From: Methylobacterium sp. 77
GTDB taxonomy: Bacteria > Pseudomonadota > Alphaproteobacteria > Rhizobiales > Beijerinckiaceae
Assembly (NCBI RefSeq): GCF_000372825.1
Contig: NZ_KB910516.1
Coordinates: forward strand, 2,202,011 to 2,266,010
Length of the DNA: 64,000 bases
Direction of reading: 5' to 3'
Part shown: piece by piece, positions 8,959-17,602 of the stretch
Layout: every line of letters begins with the position of its first letter
Position numbering within the stretch: the first letter of the stretch is position 1
The notes under the pieces: generated by a model
Database searches by the model: none
Told to the model about the DNA's origin: nothing
What the model saw: the letters and a program-made list of their open reading frames with translations, nothing else
Made by a program: the position numbers and the translations under genes

Positions 8959-9477
8959 ATGAGCGACGAAAGGGCAGTGCTGGCCGGAGGGTGCTTCTGG
9001 GGGATGCAGGACCTGATCCGACGCCAGGAGGGCGTGGTGACGACGCGGGTTGGGTATACCGGCGGCGATGTGCCGAACGCGACCTACCGCAATCATGGCA
9101 CTCACGCCGAGGCGATCGAGATCACCTTCGATCCGGCGCGGACGAATTTCCGTCGGATGCTGGAGTTCTTCTTCCAGATCCATGATCCGACGACGTTGAA
9201 CCGGCAGGGCAACGATCGTGGCCTGGGCTACCGCTCGGCGATCTATTATGGCGATGACGATCAGCGCCGCGTCGCCGAGGACACCATCGCGGATGTCGAC
9301 GCCTCCGGACTTTGGCCTGGGAAGGTGGTCACCGAGGTGGCACCGGTCGGTCCGTTCTGGGAGGCCGAACCGGAGCATCAGGATTATCTGGAGCGCCGGC
9401 CTGACGGGTACACATGCCACTTCGTCCGGCCGAACTGGAAGCTGCCGGTACGGGCGGAAGCGCTTCAAGACACCTGA
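8959..9477 (+). CDS. msrA: peptide-methionine (S)-S-oxide reductase MsrA
   Basis: At 172 residues this is a compact MsrA. The catalytic cysteine is C12 in GGCFWG, followed by GYTGG and the conserved YRSAIYY. It reduces the S-epimer of methionine sulfoxide in proteins and free methionine with thioredoxin as donor. There is no C-terminal MsrB fusion. A strong hairpin immediately follows the stop, so it is probably monocistronic. Confidence 0.95.
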   Translation: MSDERAVLAGGCFWGMQDLIRRQEGVVTTRVGYTGGDVPNATYRNHGTHAEAIEITFDPARTNFRRMLEFFFQIHDPTTLNRQGNDRGLGYRSAIYYGDDDQRRVAEDTIADVDASGLWPGKVVTEVAPVGPFWEAEPEHQDYLERRPDGYTCHFVRPNWKLPVRAEALQDT

Positions 9478-9485
9478 GCAATTTT

Positions 9486-9520
9486 CGAGGAGGCCGCGGA
9501 TTGTCTTCGCGGCCTCCTCG
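9486..9520 (+). terminator. hairpin terminator downstream of msrA
   Basis: A perfect 13-bp stem, CGAGGAGGCCGCG with CGCGGCCTCCTCG, encloses a 9-nt loop 9 nt after the msrA stop. The U-tract is poor (GTCATTTC) on this strand, but the reverse strand has AAAAT opposite, so it could also serve the convergent SDR gene. Confidence 0.65.
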
Positions 9521-9568
9521 GTCATTTCCGAACCATCGTAAGGATGGGTAAGCGCGATACGGTATCGA

Positions 9569-10444
9569 TCAGAATACGGGCATCCCGCCCGCGACGGTGA
9601 TCAAGGCACCGGAGGTGTAACTGCTGTCGTCCGACGCCAGCATCACATAGGCCGAGGCGAGCTCCGCCGGCTGGCCCGGGCGTCCGAACGGCACCTTCGA
9701 TCCGAACGACTTCACCGAGTCCTGATCCATGCCGGCCGGGATGAAGGGCGTCCAGATCGGCCCCGGCAGCACGCCGTTTACGCGGATGCCCTTCTCGGCG
9801 AGCAACTGGGCGAGGCCCAGCACCATGTTGCTCAAGGCACCCTTGGTGGCGCTGTAGGCGAGCAGAGACGGCATCGGGTGCTTGGAGTTCACCGAAGAGG
9901 TGAAGATCACCGAAGCGCCGGGCTTCATGTGGGCGAGCGCCGCCTTCGTCACGTAGAACGGGCCGAAGACGTTGGTGCGGAAATGGTCCTCGAACACACG
10001 GTCCTCGATGCCGTCCAGCCCTTCGTTCGGATGCTGGAAGGCGCCGTTGTTGACGAGGAGATCGAGGCCGCCGAATGCCTCGGCGGTGCGCGCCACGATC
10101 TCGCGCCCGTAGGCCGCATCCTTGAGATCGCCCGGTAGGAGGAGTGCCCGCCGTCCGGCTTTCTCGATCCAGCCTCGGACCGCCTCCGCGTCGGCCTGTT
10201 CTTCCGGGAGATAGGAGATGGCAACGTCGGCGCCCTCTCGGGCGAAGGCGATGGCGACGGCGCGTCCGATGCCGCTATCGCCCCCGGTGATCAGGGCGGC
10301 TTTGCCGGAGAGCTTGCCAGCGCCCTTGTAACTTTCCTCGCCATGATCGGGCTCGGGCGCCATCTTGCCGGTCGTGCCGGGAAATCCCTGGGGCTGGGCC
10401 TCGAAGGGAGGCCGCGGGTACTTGTGCAGGGGATCGGTCGTCAT
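9569..10444 (-). CDS. SDR family oxidoreductase, general-stress type (YghA/GSP39-like)
   Basis: This 291-residue SDR has the N-terminal extension with PRPPFEAQPQGFPG typical of the YghA/general stress protein 39 group. The NAD(P) motif is TGGDSGIG (53-60), and NNGAF and SSVNS..YSATK supply the catalytic Ser-Tyr-Lys. The group reduces small aldehydes or ketones and is stress-induced in many bacteria. The ATG at 10444 sits about 30 nt downstream of an EcfG-like promoter, fitting stress control; the long upstream extension of the frame is non-coding. Confidence 0.92.
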   Translation of the reverse strand: MTTDPLHKYPRPPFEAQPQGFPGTTGKMAPEPDHGEESYKGAGKLSGKAALITGGDSGIGRAVAIAFAREGADVAISYLPEEQADAEAVRGWIEKAGRRALLLPGDLKDAAYGREIVARTAEAFGGLDLLVNNGAFQHPNEGLDGIEDRVFEDHFRTNVFGPFYVTKAALAHMKPGASVIFTSSVNSKHPMPSLLAYSATKGALSNMVLGLAQLLAEKGIRVNGVLPGPIWTPFIPAGMDQDSVKSFGSKVPFGRPGQPAELASAYVMLASDDSSYTSGALITVAGGMPVF

Positions 10445-10472
10445 GGCATGTCTCCGGGATGATTGCCGACCC

Positions 10473-10497
10473 AACAGGACCGGGCAGACGGTGTTCC
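10473..10497 (-). promoter_or_regulatory. EcfG-type promoter of the stress SDR
   Basis: On the minus strand GGAAC (10497-10493) is followed after 16 nt by TGTT (10476-10473), equivalent to GGAAC-N17-GTT, close to the alphaproteobacterial general-stress consensus. The -10 box lies about 30 nt before the SDR start codon. One position departs from the best boxes in this window. Confidence 0.65.
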
Positions 10498-10719
10498 CAG
10501 AGGTTTTCGCCGGAGCCGCCGGTGAAGCCCGGTGGCGGGGGCTGATCATGTCGCCGGGGAAAGTTCGAGTGATGGAGGACCCGTCCGGTCCCGTCACTCT
10601 GTTCTCAGACGCGACGAACGTTCTCGTGCCCGCCATGGAGAAGGCGGCCGTCCGACGGGTCATCGCCGTTACGGAGTTCGGCACCGGCGACAGCCGCGAA
10701 AGGACCTCGTGCCGGTCGG

Positions 10720-11844
10720 CTAGGATCGGGGCTTGGCCCGGAGCGTGATGCGCGTCAGCTCTGACGAAGGCCCGAGCCTGAGGGCGAAGCCCGGCCACAG
10801 CCCCGTGCCGTTGTTGACGTAGAGAGTCATGGGGCCGACTGCGTAGGCGCCCGAGACGAAGCCGTTGTTCGCCCGGGCCACCAGCCGGTCGAGACCCCAG
10901 ATCATCCCGCCGTGCGTATGCCCGGAGAGCTGCAGGGCCACGCCCCTCGCGGCCGCCCTCCCCGCGTCCCTCGGCTGATGGTCGAGAAGGATGATGGTGG
11001 CGCCCGCCGGCGCTCCCATCAGGGCCGCATCGAGGTCGTGGGCCGGCTGGCCCGAATGCGAGGCAGACAGGTCGGTCACGCCGGCCAGCACCACGGCATC
11101 CTCACCGCGTCGCAGGACCGTATGCCGGTTTTCGAGCACGCTCATGCCAAGGTCTGCATAGTGGCGCATCCATGCCGCGTATTCGAAGAAATACTCGTGG
11201 TTGCCGGGGATCACCCAGACCCCGTCAGGCGCGCAAAGTTCACGAAGCGGTTCGACGTCGGCGCGACGGGCGGCGAGGGACCCGTCGATCAGGTCGCCGG
11301 TCACAACGATGAGGTCGACGCCAAGCGCAGTGGACCGCTCCACGACCTGCCTCGCCCACCCTGCCGGGAACAGACGGCTGAGATGCAGGTCCGTCAGCTG
11401 CAGAAGGGTGTAGCCGTCGAACCCGGCGGGGAGGTTCTCGATCTCGACGGTAACGTCCTTGAGCGGCGGTACCCGCACGGCCTGCTGCACTGCCACTGCC
11501 GACAGGATCATGGCCAGGGCCGCCTCGGCGTAGCGCCACCCGGCGGGGATCGCCCAACCGCCTCCGGGCATCAGTTTGCTCGCCAAGGCCACGACGTCGA
11601 GGGCCAACTGCATCGCTGCCACGAGGAAGATGGCACCGAAGGCCCAGTTGAACAGCACGATCAGCGAGCGCGGGAATTCCGGGGCGAAGACCGAACCGGA
11701 CGAGAGGCGGCTCCACAGGTGATACTGCGAGGCGATCAGCAGGAGGATCGCGACACCGGCCTTCAGCGCGAACGGCCAAGGCAGTGGCCACACCACCCGG
11801 GAAATGACGTACAGGCTGGGCAGTCCGAAGATCAGGTGGAACAT
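10720..11844 (-). CDS. membrane-anchored metallophosphoesterase (YkuE-like)
   Basis: From ATG 11844 this gives 374 residues (a GTG at 11877 would add 11). The first 120 residues hold about four hydrophobic helices ([45 protein letters not shown]). The rest is a calcineurin-like phosphoesterase with metal-ligand motifs TDLHLSR, TGDLIDG, GNHEYF and GHTHGG. YkuE-like enzymes act on membrane-linked phosphodiesters or nucleotides at the cell surface; the substrate here is not evident. Confidence 0.9.
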   Translation of the reverse strand: MFHLIFGLPSLYVISRVVWPLPWPFALKAGVAILLLIASQYHLWSRLSSGSVFAPEFPRSLIVLFNWAFGAIFLVAAMQLALDVVALASKLMPGGGWAIPAGWRYAEAALAMILSAVAVQQAVRVPPLKDVTVEIENLPAGFDGYTLLQLTDLHLSRLFPAGWARQVVERSTALGVDLIVVTGDLIDGSLAARRADVEPLRELCAPDGVWVIPGNHEYFFEYAAWMRHYADLGMSVLENRHTVLRRGEDAVVLAGVTDLSASHSGQPAHDLDAALMGAPAGATIILLDHQPRDAGRAAARGVALQLSGHTHGGMIWGLDRLVARANNGFVSGAYAVGPMTLYVNNGTGLWPGFALRLGPSSELTRITLRAKPRS

Positions 11845-12167
11845 GCGCTCATTTCGGTGTCGGTTGACCGTCGACACGGGGTCGATCCGGCATCCGGAAT
11901 GAACGAGGCAGTATCACCGGCGGCGCTCCATGGGGCGCATCGATCAACCTCCCGCGCGCCGCCACGTGCTCCCCGGCACACGCTTAATCTTGGTTGCCGG
12001 ATTCCTTCGATCCGGGAGGCAGCTGGTCCCGCTTTCCCCTCGGAGGTGAGAGCCCGCCGAAGTCTTGGGCCGCCGCCGCATGGATGAGGCATATCCCGTG
12101 TCGCGAACGCCACTTCGGAACAGAGATTGGTCGCGTCCATTGCCGTTGGACGATAGGGAGCGGCGCA
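11845..12167. other. intergenic region with a weak EcfG-like box
   Basis: This 323-nt gap lies between the phosphoesterase and the small basic protein. GGAAC (12117-12121) is followed after 16 nt by CATT (12138-12141), one mismatch from the stress consensus, 26 nt before the ATG at 12168. I treat it as a weak candidate only. No other coding signal was found. Confidence 0.35.
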
Positions 12168-12308
12168 ATGACAGAGACCAAGGGCAAGGGCAGCGCGACG
12201 GCGAAAAAGGCGAACGCCAAAGCGGCCAAGGAAGGTAAGGACAACCCGCGTACGTCCTCGGCGGCACAGGCCGAGCTCGGCAAGAAGGGCGGGAAGTCCA
12301 GGACGTGA
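12168..12308 (+). CDS. small Lys/Ala-rich basic protein
   Basis: This 46-residue protein starts at ATG 12168 with AGGGAG 8 nt upstream. It is almost wholly Lys, Ala, Gly and Ser, with ELGKKGGKSRT at the C-terminus reminiscent of the KGG segments of stress-induced proteins. It is likely disordered and nucleic-acid-binding. Its stop codon overlaps the GTG start of the NmrA-like gene, so the two are cotranscribed. Function unknown. Confidence 0.7.
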   Translation: MTETKGKGSATAKKANAKAAKEGKDNPRTSSAAQAELGKKGGKSRT

Positions 12309-13213
12309 CCATTCCCGTCTCAGGTCTCGATCAGATCCTCCTCGCGGGCGCAACCGGCAGCCTGGGTCTCCGGATCGCACGAGAGCTGCGAAAGCGCGGC
12401 GCCCGCGTAAGGGCCGTGGTGCGGCAGGGAACCACTGCAGTCCGGACAGAGCCGTTGAAGGCGTTGGGCGTCGATATCCTCGACGTCGACCTCGACGATG
12501 CGGCGCAGGTCACCGCGGCATGCGTGGGCGTCGATTGCGTGGTCTCTGCCCTCAACGGGCTCCAGGACACGATCCTCGGCACACAGTCGGTGGTCCTCAA
12601 TGCGGCGGTGGCTGCCGGTGTGCCGCGCTTCATCCCCTCGGATTTTTCGTTGGACTTCACGCGGACGCCGCCGGGATCGAACCGCAACATGGACCTGCGG
12701 CGGGCGTTCAAGGAGCGGCTGGACGGTTCGCCGATCCAGGCGACCTCAATCCTCAACGGCGCCTTCATGGACATGCTGACCGGGCAGGCGCCGTTCATTC
12801 TGTTCGGGCCTCGGCGGGTCATTCATTGGGGCGACGCCGACCAGCCCGTCGATTTCACGACGATGGACGATACGGCCGCCTACACCGCGGCCGTCGCGAT
12901 GGACCCGACCACGCCCCGGATACTGCGGATCGCCGGGGAGACGACCTCACCTCGTGGCTTGGCTGCATCTGCCGGCGATGTCGCCGGCCGGCCTTTCAAG
13001 ACCTTCCGGGTGGGCGGCATCGGTCTGCTTGAGGGGATGATCAAACTCACCCGATTGGTGGCGCCGGGAAAGGGCGACGTGTTCCCGCCGTGGCAAGGCA
13101 TGCAGTACATGCGCGATATGTATAGCGGCGATGGCAAGCTCACGCCGCTCGACAACGACCGCTACCCGGGGATGCGCTGGACCAAGGTGCGGGAGGTGCT
13201 TGCGGCGCGTTGA
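12305..13213 (+). CDS. NmrA-like/isoflavone-reductase-type NAD(P)-binding protein
   Basis: This 302-residue atypical SDR starts at GTG 12305, which overlaps the preceding stop (GTGA). The N-terminal LAGATGSLGLRIA is the NADP-binding loop, and IPSDFSLDFT occupies the usual active-site region of the isoflavone reductase/NmrA branch. Members either reduce aromatic or isoprenoid compounds or sense NADP redox state. The TYR-x3-LYS catalytic pair of classical SDRs is not evident. Confidence 0.87.
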   Translation: MTIPVSGLDQILLAGATGSLGLRIARELRKRGARVRAVVRQGTTAVRTEPLKALGVDILDVDLDDAAQVTAACVGVDCVVSALNGLQDTILGTQSVVLNAAVAAGVPRFIPSDFSLDFTRTPPGSNRNMDLRRAFKERLDGSPIQATSILNGAFMDMLTGQAPFILFGPRRVIHWGDADQPVDFTTMDDTAAYTAAVAMDPTTPRILRIAGETTSPRGLAASAGDVAGRPFKTFRVGGIGLLEGMIKLTRLVAPGKGDVFPPWQGMQYMRDMYSGDGKLTPLDNDRYPGMRWTKVREVLAAR

Positions 13214-14041
13214 GGGAAGCTTGGCTCGTCCTGCGCCTTTCGTCATCGCCATGATCCGGAATGGCCCTCAGACGGAGACGACCTTAAGGGGCTGTGACGT
13301 GCTGTGGCGTCTGGGCTCGTTTCTTCTCCTGGATCGGCGCCCGCTTCGCTCACCCGCGAAGCCGCTTTCCATCGACGTCCAGGCGATCCCGTGACCCGAT
13401 ACGCCACCATGAATTGAAGGCGGCAGGATCGAGCCGAGGTTGCGGCCGCCTTCGCCCAGGCGGCGGACATCATACGATGACGACCTGATCGCGTTCCACC
13501 GATCATTGTCCGGGCTCAGCGGCCCGTTTGCGCAGCTCTTCGATGAACGGTCTCGCCATCGCCAACCGTGCCGCCCCGGCAGATTTCGGCTTATACGTCG
13601 ATGACGAAGGCCAGAACCGCCGCATCCTCGATCGCTTCCAAGCGTCTATCCGAGCACTCGATAGCCAAGCTGCTTTCAGCCTAGCCGAACGTGTGGTCGT
13701 CGGCCGTCAAGCATCCCATGAAAATCAAGACGTAGGTCGCTCGGTCGGCTTCAGTCGGCGAAACGAGGATTTCCCAGCGGCAAGGCGGATAGGCGCGTGA
13801 GCCTTCCTCATCTCCTCGTCGTCAACCATTCGAAAGCCCAATGCCAATATGGACTTTCCTCGCTAGGGCTCCGGCGTCGCGAGGGCTGACGGGATTCATC
13901 TGGCGGAAGGATCAGACGCTGCTCCGCCCGATGCCCAGTCATGGCCGACGAGACACCGCTCACGCTCGCTTATTCGACGAGCGCGGAGCGAAATTACAAA
14001 AATGTCGGAGTATTTAGCCGCGCCAGCTACTGGGAAGCAGT
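13214..14041. other. 828-nt region without a supported gene
   Basis: Several short open frames occur (for example 13528-13800) but none has a recognisable domain, a good ribosome-binding site or consistent third-position GC. Isolated fragments such as a VAAAFAQAADIIR reading near 13440 suggest decayed genes. The right end is AT-richer (AAATTACAAAAATGTC, near 13990), just before the tRNA on the opposite strand. Confidence 0.4.
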
Positions 14042-14117
14042 TGGCGCGCCCTACGGGAATCGAACCCGTGTTTTCGCCGTGAAAGGGCGACGTCCTGGAC
14101 CGCTAGACGAAGGGCGC
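14042..14117 (-). tRNA. tRNA-Glu (anticodon UUC)
   Basis: The minus strand folds as a 76-nt tRNA with acceptor GCGCCCT pairing AGGGCGC, discriminator G and an encoded CCA. The D-arm region is TCGTCTAGCGGTCCAGGA, the anticodon loop is CTTTCAC (anticodon TTC), and the T-arm contains GGTTCGATTCC. All of these are diagnostic for tRNA-Glu. Confidence 0.97.
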
Positions 14118-14272
14118 TTGCTCGTGAGCGAGGGTTCTATAGGCGGCTTCCCCCGGTAGGGCAACCGGCGTTTCGCCGTGTTTCGCGCTTGACGAACGGC
14201 ATGGCGGTCGCTTTGTCGCTGCTCAGCATCGGCATGGCGTTCAGGCCCTGCCCCGAGACAGTGGATAACACC

Positions 14273-15088
14273 ATGAATACGCGACGCGATGGGCCGGGTG
14301 GGCCTCGCACGAGCCGACCCGGTGGCTCCCGTGACCGGTTTCGCCATGGGCCGCCGTCCTCCGGACCGCGTGGGGTCAGCGGTGATCACGTGGTGCTCTA
14401 TGGATGGCACCCGGTGTCGCAGGCGCTGGCGAATGAGGGGCGTGGCCTGCATCGACTTCTCGCCACCGAGAACGCTCTGGCGCGTCTGACCGAGGAACTC
14501 GGCCCGCTCAGGATCGACGCCGAAATGGTGCGTCCCAACGCGATCAACGCCCTGCTCGGGCCGGATGCCGTTCATCAGGGGCTCTACCTCGAGGCCGATC
14601 CCCTGCCCGGCCCCGAACTCGATGAGCTTCCGGACGATGCACTGCTTCTGGCACTCGACCAGATCACCGATCCGCACAACGTCGGTGCCATCGTCCGAAC
14701 CGCCGCAGCATTCGGCGTCGCCGGCATCATCACCACGGCGCGGCATTCGCCCACGGCCACCGGTGTGCTGGCGAAATCGGCGTCCGGCGGGCTCGAACAC
14801 GTTCCCCTCGTGATCGTACGCAACCTGTCCGACGCGCTGATCGACCTCGGCAAGCGCGGCTTCACCCGCATAGGCCTCGATTCCGAGGGCGAGACCACCC
14901 TGGATGCCGTAGGCCCGAAAAGGCCGGCGGTGATCGTGCTGGGTGCCGAGGGCAAGGGCCTGCGCCAGCGCACGCGGGACAATTGCGACGTGCTCGCGCG
15001 GATTCCGTTCAGCGGCGAGATCCGCAGTATCAATGTGTCGAACGCCGCTGCGATCACGCTCTATGCCTTGAGCGTGCGCGGCGACTGA
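14273..15088 (+). CDS. rlmB: TrmH/SpoU-family 23S rRNA 2'-O-methyltransferase (RlmB-like)
   Basis: From ATG 14273 the protein is 271 residues, with a basic Gly/Arg-rich N-terminus, an L30e-like substrate-binding domain (VVLYGWHPVSQAL) and the knotted SPOUT domain. The three SpoU motifs are ALDQITDPHNVGAIVRTA, VLGAEGKGL and RIPFSGEIRSINVSNAAAI. RlmB methylates G2251 of 23S rRNA. The longer start at 14189 lacks homology. It is divergent from tRNA-Glu. Confidence 0.92.
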   Translation: MNTRRDGPGGPRTSRPGGSRDRFRHGPPSSGPRGVSGDHVVLYGWHPVSQALANEGRGLHRLLATENALARLTEELGPLRIDAEMVRPNAINALLGPDAVHQGLYLEADPLPGPELDELPDDALLLALDQITDPHNVGAIVRTAAAFGVAGIITTARHSPTATGVLAKSASGGLEHVPLVIVRNLSDALIDLGKRGFTRIGLDSEGETTLDAVGPKRPAVIVLGAEGKGLRQRTRDNCDVLARIPFSGEIRSINVSNAAAITLYALSVRGD

Positions 15089-15097
15089 CGCGTCAGT

Positions 15098-16645
15098 TCA
15101 TCGCCAGAACGGCTTCACGTCGAGCAGCGCCTCGTGTGCTTGCTCCGCCGACCGGAGCAGGTCATTCGTGCGGGCCTCGCCGTCAGCGGCGGTGAGGCCG
15201 GCGGCGAACATCGTCCCGGCCTCTCCTTCGCTATTCGCAGTCGGTCCGGTCGCGATCAGGCTCGCGATGACGGAATGCGCGGTGGCGATGTCGTTGAGCG
15301 CGCCGAGATGGTCCTGCAGATCCGACAGCGCGGCGACGAAAGCCTTATGACGCTTTTGAGCTTTCTTCCCGGCATAGAGCGAGGCGAAGAATTCGGCGCC
15401 GTAGCGCAGCTTCTTGGCCTCGATGCGTACCTGGTGGCGCTCCTCCGCATCGACGCGGTGAAGGTGTCGGCCGCGTCTGCGGATGCGGCGGCGGGACTTG
15501 TCGAGGATTTCCTCGGCATAGTCGCGGGCTGAGATCGTGCTCCGAGTCTCCTCGTTGCGCCAAGGCCCGGTCTCGATCCAGGCGGACAGGTCGAGGATGA
15601 GGCTGCGCCAGGATTGCGATTCCAGAATGCTGAACACCGCGTCGTAGGCGATTTCCCGCTCGGCCTCGAGCCGGATGCGGAGGTCGTCGAGCCCCGCCTC
15701 GTCCGGCCTCTTGGCCATCTCCTCGGGAAGGGTCTCGCTCAGGAAGACATCGAGGTTGCGAGCCTGCCCGAACGGCTCGGTGACGCGCTTGATCTCTTCG
15801 CGCAGATGCGTCGCAGCCGGATCGCTGGCGAGGATCGGCTTGAACAGGGTGAAGGCCGAGCGCAGCCGGCGCAGGGCGACACGGATCTGGTGCAGACCTT
15901 CCGGATCGCGAGTCTTGAGGAAGACGTCCTCGTTGAGCCGCAGGTGGGTGAGGCAGGCAATGGCGATGGCACGGAAAGCAACGGTCGCCGAACTATCCTG
16001 ATCCAGCTTGACGGAGCCGGCCTTGCTCGGCCGTCGTAGGGTCTCGTTGAGGATCCTGAAGCCGCGCTCGCTCTTCGCCAGCACGCCGAGGCGGAGCGGC
16101 ACGGTCTCGGCCAAGCTCTGTGCGAGAGAAAACAGGTCGGCGGGAATGCCCTCGATCAATTCGAGTTCGAGCTCCCACAGGGGGACGTCTCCAACCGGCG
16201 TCTCCACTCGACCTTGATCGAGGGTCGCTGAAATGCGCGAGACCCCGTAAGTGACGGCGCGGGTGGTGCGCTCGATGACGGTCGTGACAACGGCTGCGAG
16301 ATCGGGTGAGGATGCGCTGCCGAGCACGTCCGGGATCGGCGTGTCGTCGAGGAGCGACAGGTCCGGAAGCGGACCGTCCACGGCCCATTCCCATTCGGAA
16401 CGGTCGAACAGGCCGGCTGCCGAAGAGGCGACCTTCACGGTCTGGACATGGCGCTCGCCGTGCCGCCTCACCCGCAGGGTCATGCCCTGGCGGTGTAGCG
16501 CCCGGTCGGCCGTATCGTAATAGGTGGCCGAGAGGAACTCAGCCTCGGTCGGTTCCGCGACGTCGAGAAGCGGGTGGCGCGCCAGTTCGGCGAGTTCCGG
16601 GGCCCCACAATCCAGCTTCAACTCGACTTCCTTCGGGGTACCCAT
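15098..16645 (-). CDS. CYTH-CHAD domain inorganic triphosphatase
   Basis: This 515-residue two-domain protein has an N-terminal CYTH domain with the ExExK signature at residues 6-10 (EVELK) and further acidic and basic strand motifs (TLRVRR, ELELELIEG). A C-terminal CHAD helical domain carries conserved histidines (GLHQIRVALRRLRSAF, HQVRIEAKKLRYGAEFF). CYTH domains hydrolyse tripolyphosphate and CHAD domains bind polyphosphate. The start is ATG 16645; the upstream extension is out of family. It is convergent with rlmB and divergent from tlyA. Confidence 0.92.
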   Translation of the reverse strand: MGTPKEVELKLDCGAPELAELARHPLLDVAEPTEAEFLSATYYDTADRALHRQGMTLRVRRHGERHVQTVKVASSAAGLFDRSEWEWAVDGPLPDLSLLDDTPIPDVLGSASSPDLAAVVTTVIERTTRAVTYGVSRISATLDQGRVETPVGDVPLWELELELIEGIPADLFSLAQSLAETVPLRLGVLAKSERGFRILNETLRRPSKAGSVKLDQDSSATVAFRAIAIACLTHLRLNEDVFLKTRDPEGLHQIRVALRRLRSAFTLFKPILASDPAATHLREEIKRVTEPFGQARNLDVFLSETLPEEMAKRPDEAGLDDLRIRLEAEREIAYDAVFSILESQSWRSLILDLSAWIETGPWRNEETRSTISARDYAEEILDKSRRRIRRRGRHLHRVDAEERHQVRIEAKKLRYGAEFFASLYAGKKAQKRHKAFVAALSDLQDHLGALNDIATAHSVIASLIATGPTANSEGEAGTMFAAGLTAADGEARTNDLLRSAEQAHEALLDVKPFWR

Positions 16646-16855
16646 CACGCGTCCTGTTTCTGGTCCAGTATCGTAAGCGCCAACGCCCGGGGACCGGGTG
16701 AGGATCATCCATGGGCTTGGCTGGCCACGCAAGCGCGCCATGCCGCCGCCCGGATGGACAAACCGGAGAAATCCCGTAGCTGGAACGATGTGGCCGGACT
16801 CAGCCGGCGCTCGATCCATGGTTCAGGATCATAGACGCGGGATGATAAGGTTTCG

Positions 16856-17602
16856 ATGACGGCGGACCGGGTAAGGGCCGATCGGCTCCTGGTCGAGGGC
16901 GGCCATTTCGAGAGTCGAGCGAGGGCCCAGGCGGCGATTGAGGCGGGCCTCGTCACTGCCGACGATCGCCCGGTGAGCCGCGCCTCGGACAGGCTCGACC
17001 GTCGAGCTCGCATCGTAGCGAGCGCTCCCCATCCCTTCGTCTCGCGCGGTGGGCTGAAACTGGAAGCGGCCCTCACCGCGTTCGGCTTCGATCCCACTGG
17101 GCTCGTCTGCCTCGATGTCGGTGCCTCCACCGGCGGCTTCACCGACGTGTTGCTGAAAGGCGGAGCCGAGCACGTCTACGCCGTCGATGTAGGCAGGGAT
17201 CAGCTGCACCCGTCGCTGCGCCGGGACAGGCGTGTGTCGAGCCTCGAGGGCCAGGACGTGCGCGGTCTCGACACCGCGATGATTCCTCGTGCGCCGTCCC
17301 TTGTCGCGATCGATGTCAGCTTTATCGCCCTTCGCCTTGTCCTGCCCGCAATCGTGCCGCTGATGGCGCCGGGTGCCGCCCTGGCAGCATTGATCAAGCC
17401 TCAGTTCGAGGCGGGGCGTGACCGGGTCGGGCGCGGCGGTATCGTGCGCGATGAGGCCGTCCACCAAGCGGTCTGCGAAGAGGTGACGAACCTCGTCGCC
17501 GATCTCGGTCTCACCATCCTCGGTGTCATCCCCTCTCCTGTCGCCGGCGGCGACGGTAATCGCGAGTTCCTCATCGGGGCACGCTCTATGGTGCGTCCAT
17601 GA
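16856..17602 (+). CDS. tlyA: TlyA-family rRNA 2'-O-methyltransferase
   Basis: This 248-residue protein has an N-terminal S4 RNA-binding domain (RADRLLVEGGHFESRARAQA) and an FtsJ-like Rossmann methyltransferase with SAM motif DVGASTGGFTDVLL near residue 85 and IDVSFIALRLVLP and LIKPQFE further on. TlyA methylates cytidine 2'-OH groups in 16S/23S rRNA; older annotation calls it haemolysin. Its stop overlaps the ATG of the next RNA methyltransferase (ATGA), indicating a two-gene operon. Confidence 0.94.
   Translation: MTADRVRADRLLVEGGHFESRARAQAAIEAGLVTADDRPVSRASDRLDRRARIVASAPHPFVSRGGLKLEAALTAFGFDPTGLVCLDVGASTGGFTDVLLKGGAEHVYAVDVGRDQLHPSLRRDRRVSSLEGQDVRGLDTAMIPRAPSLVAIDVSFIALRLVLPAIVPLMAPGAALAALIKPQFEAGRDRVGRGGIVRDEAVHQAVCEEVTNLVADLGLTILGVIPSPVAGGDGNREFLIGARSMVRP

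Noticed and set aside
13528..13800. 90-codon ORF in the gap before tRNA-Glu
   Set aside because: No recognisable domain, no ribosome-binding site and average third-position bias; the region looks like decayed sequence.
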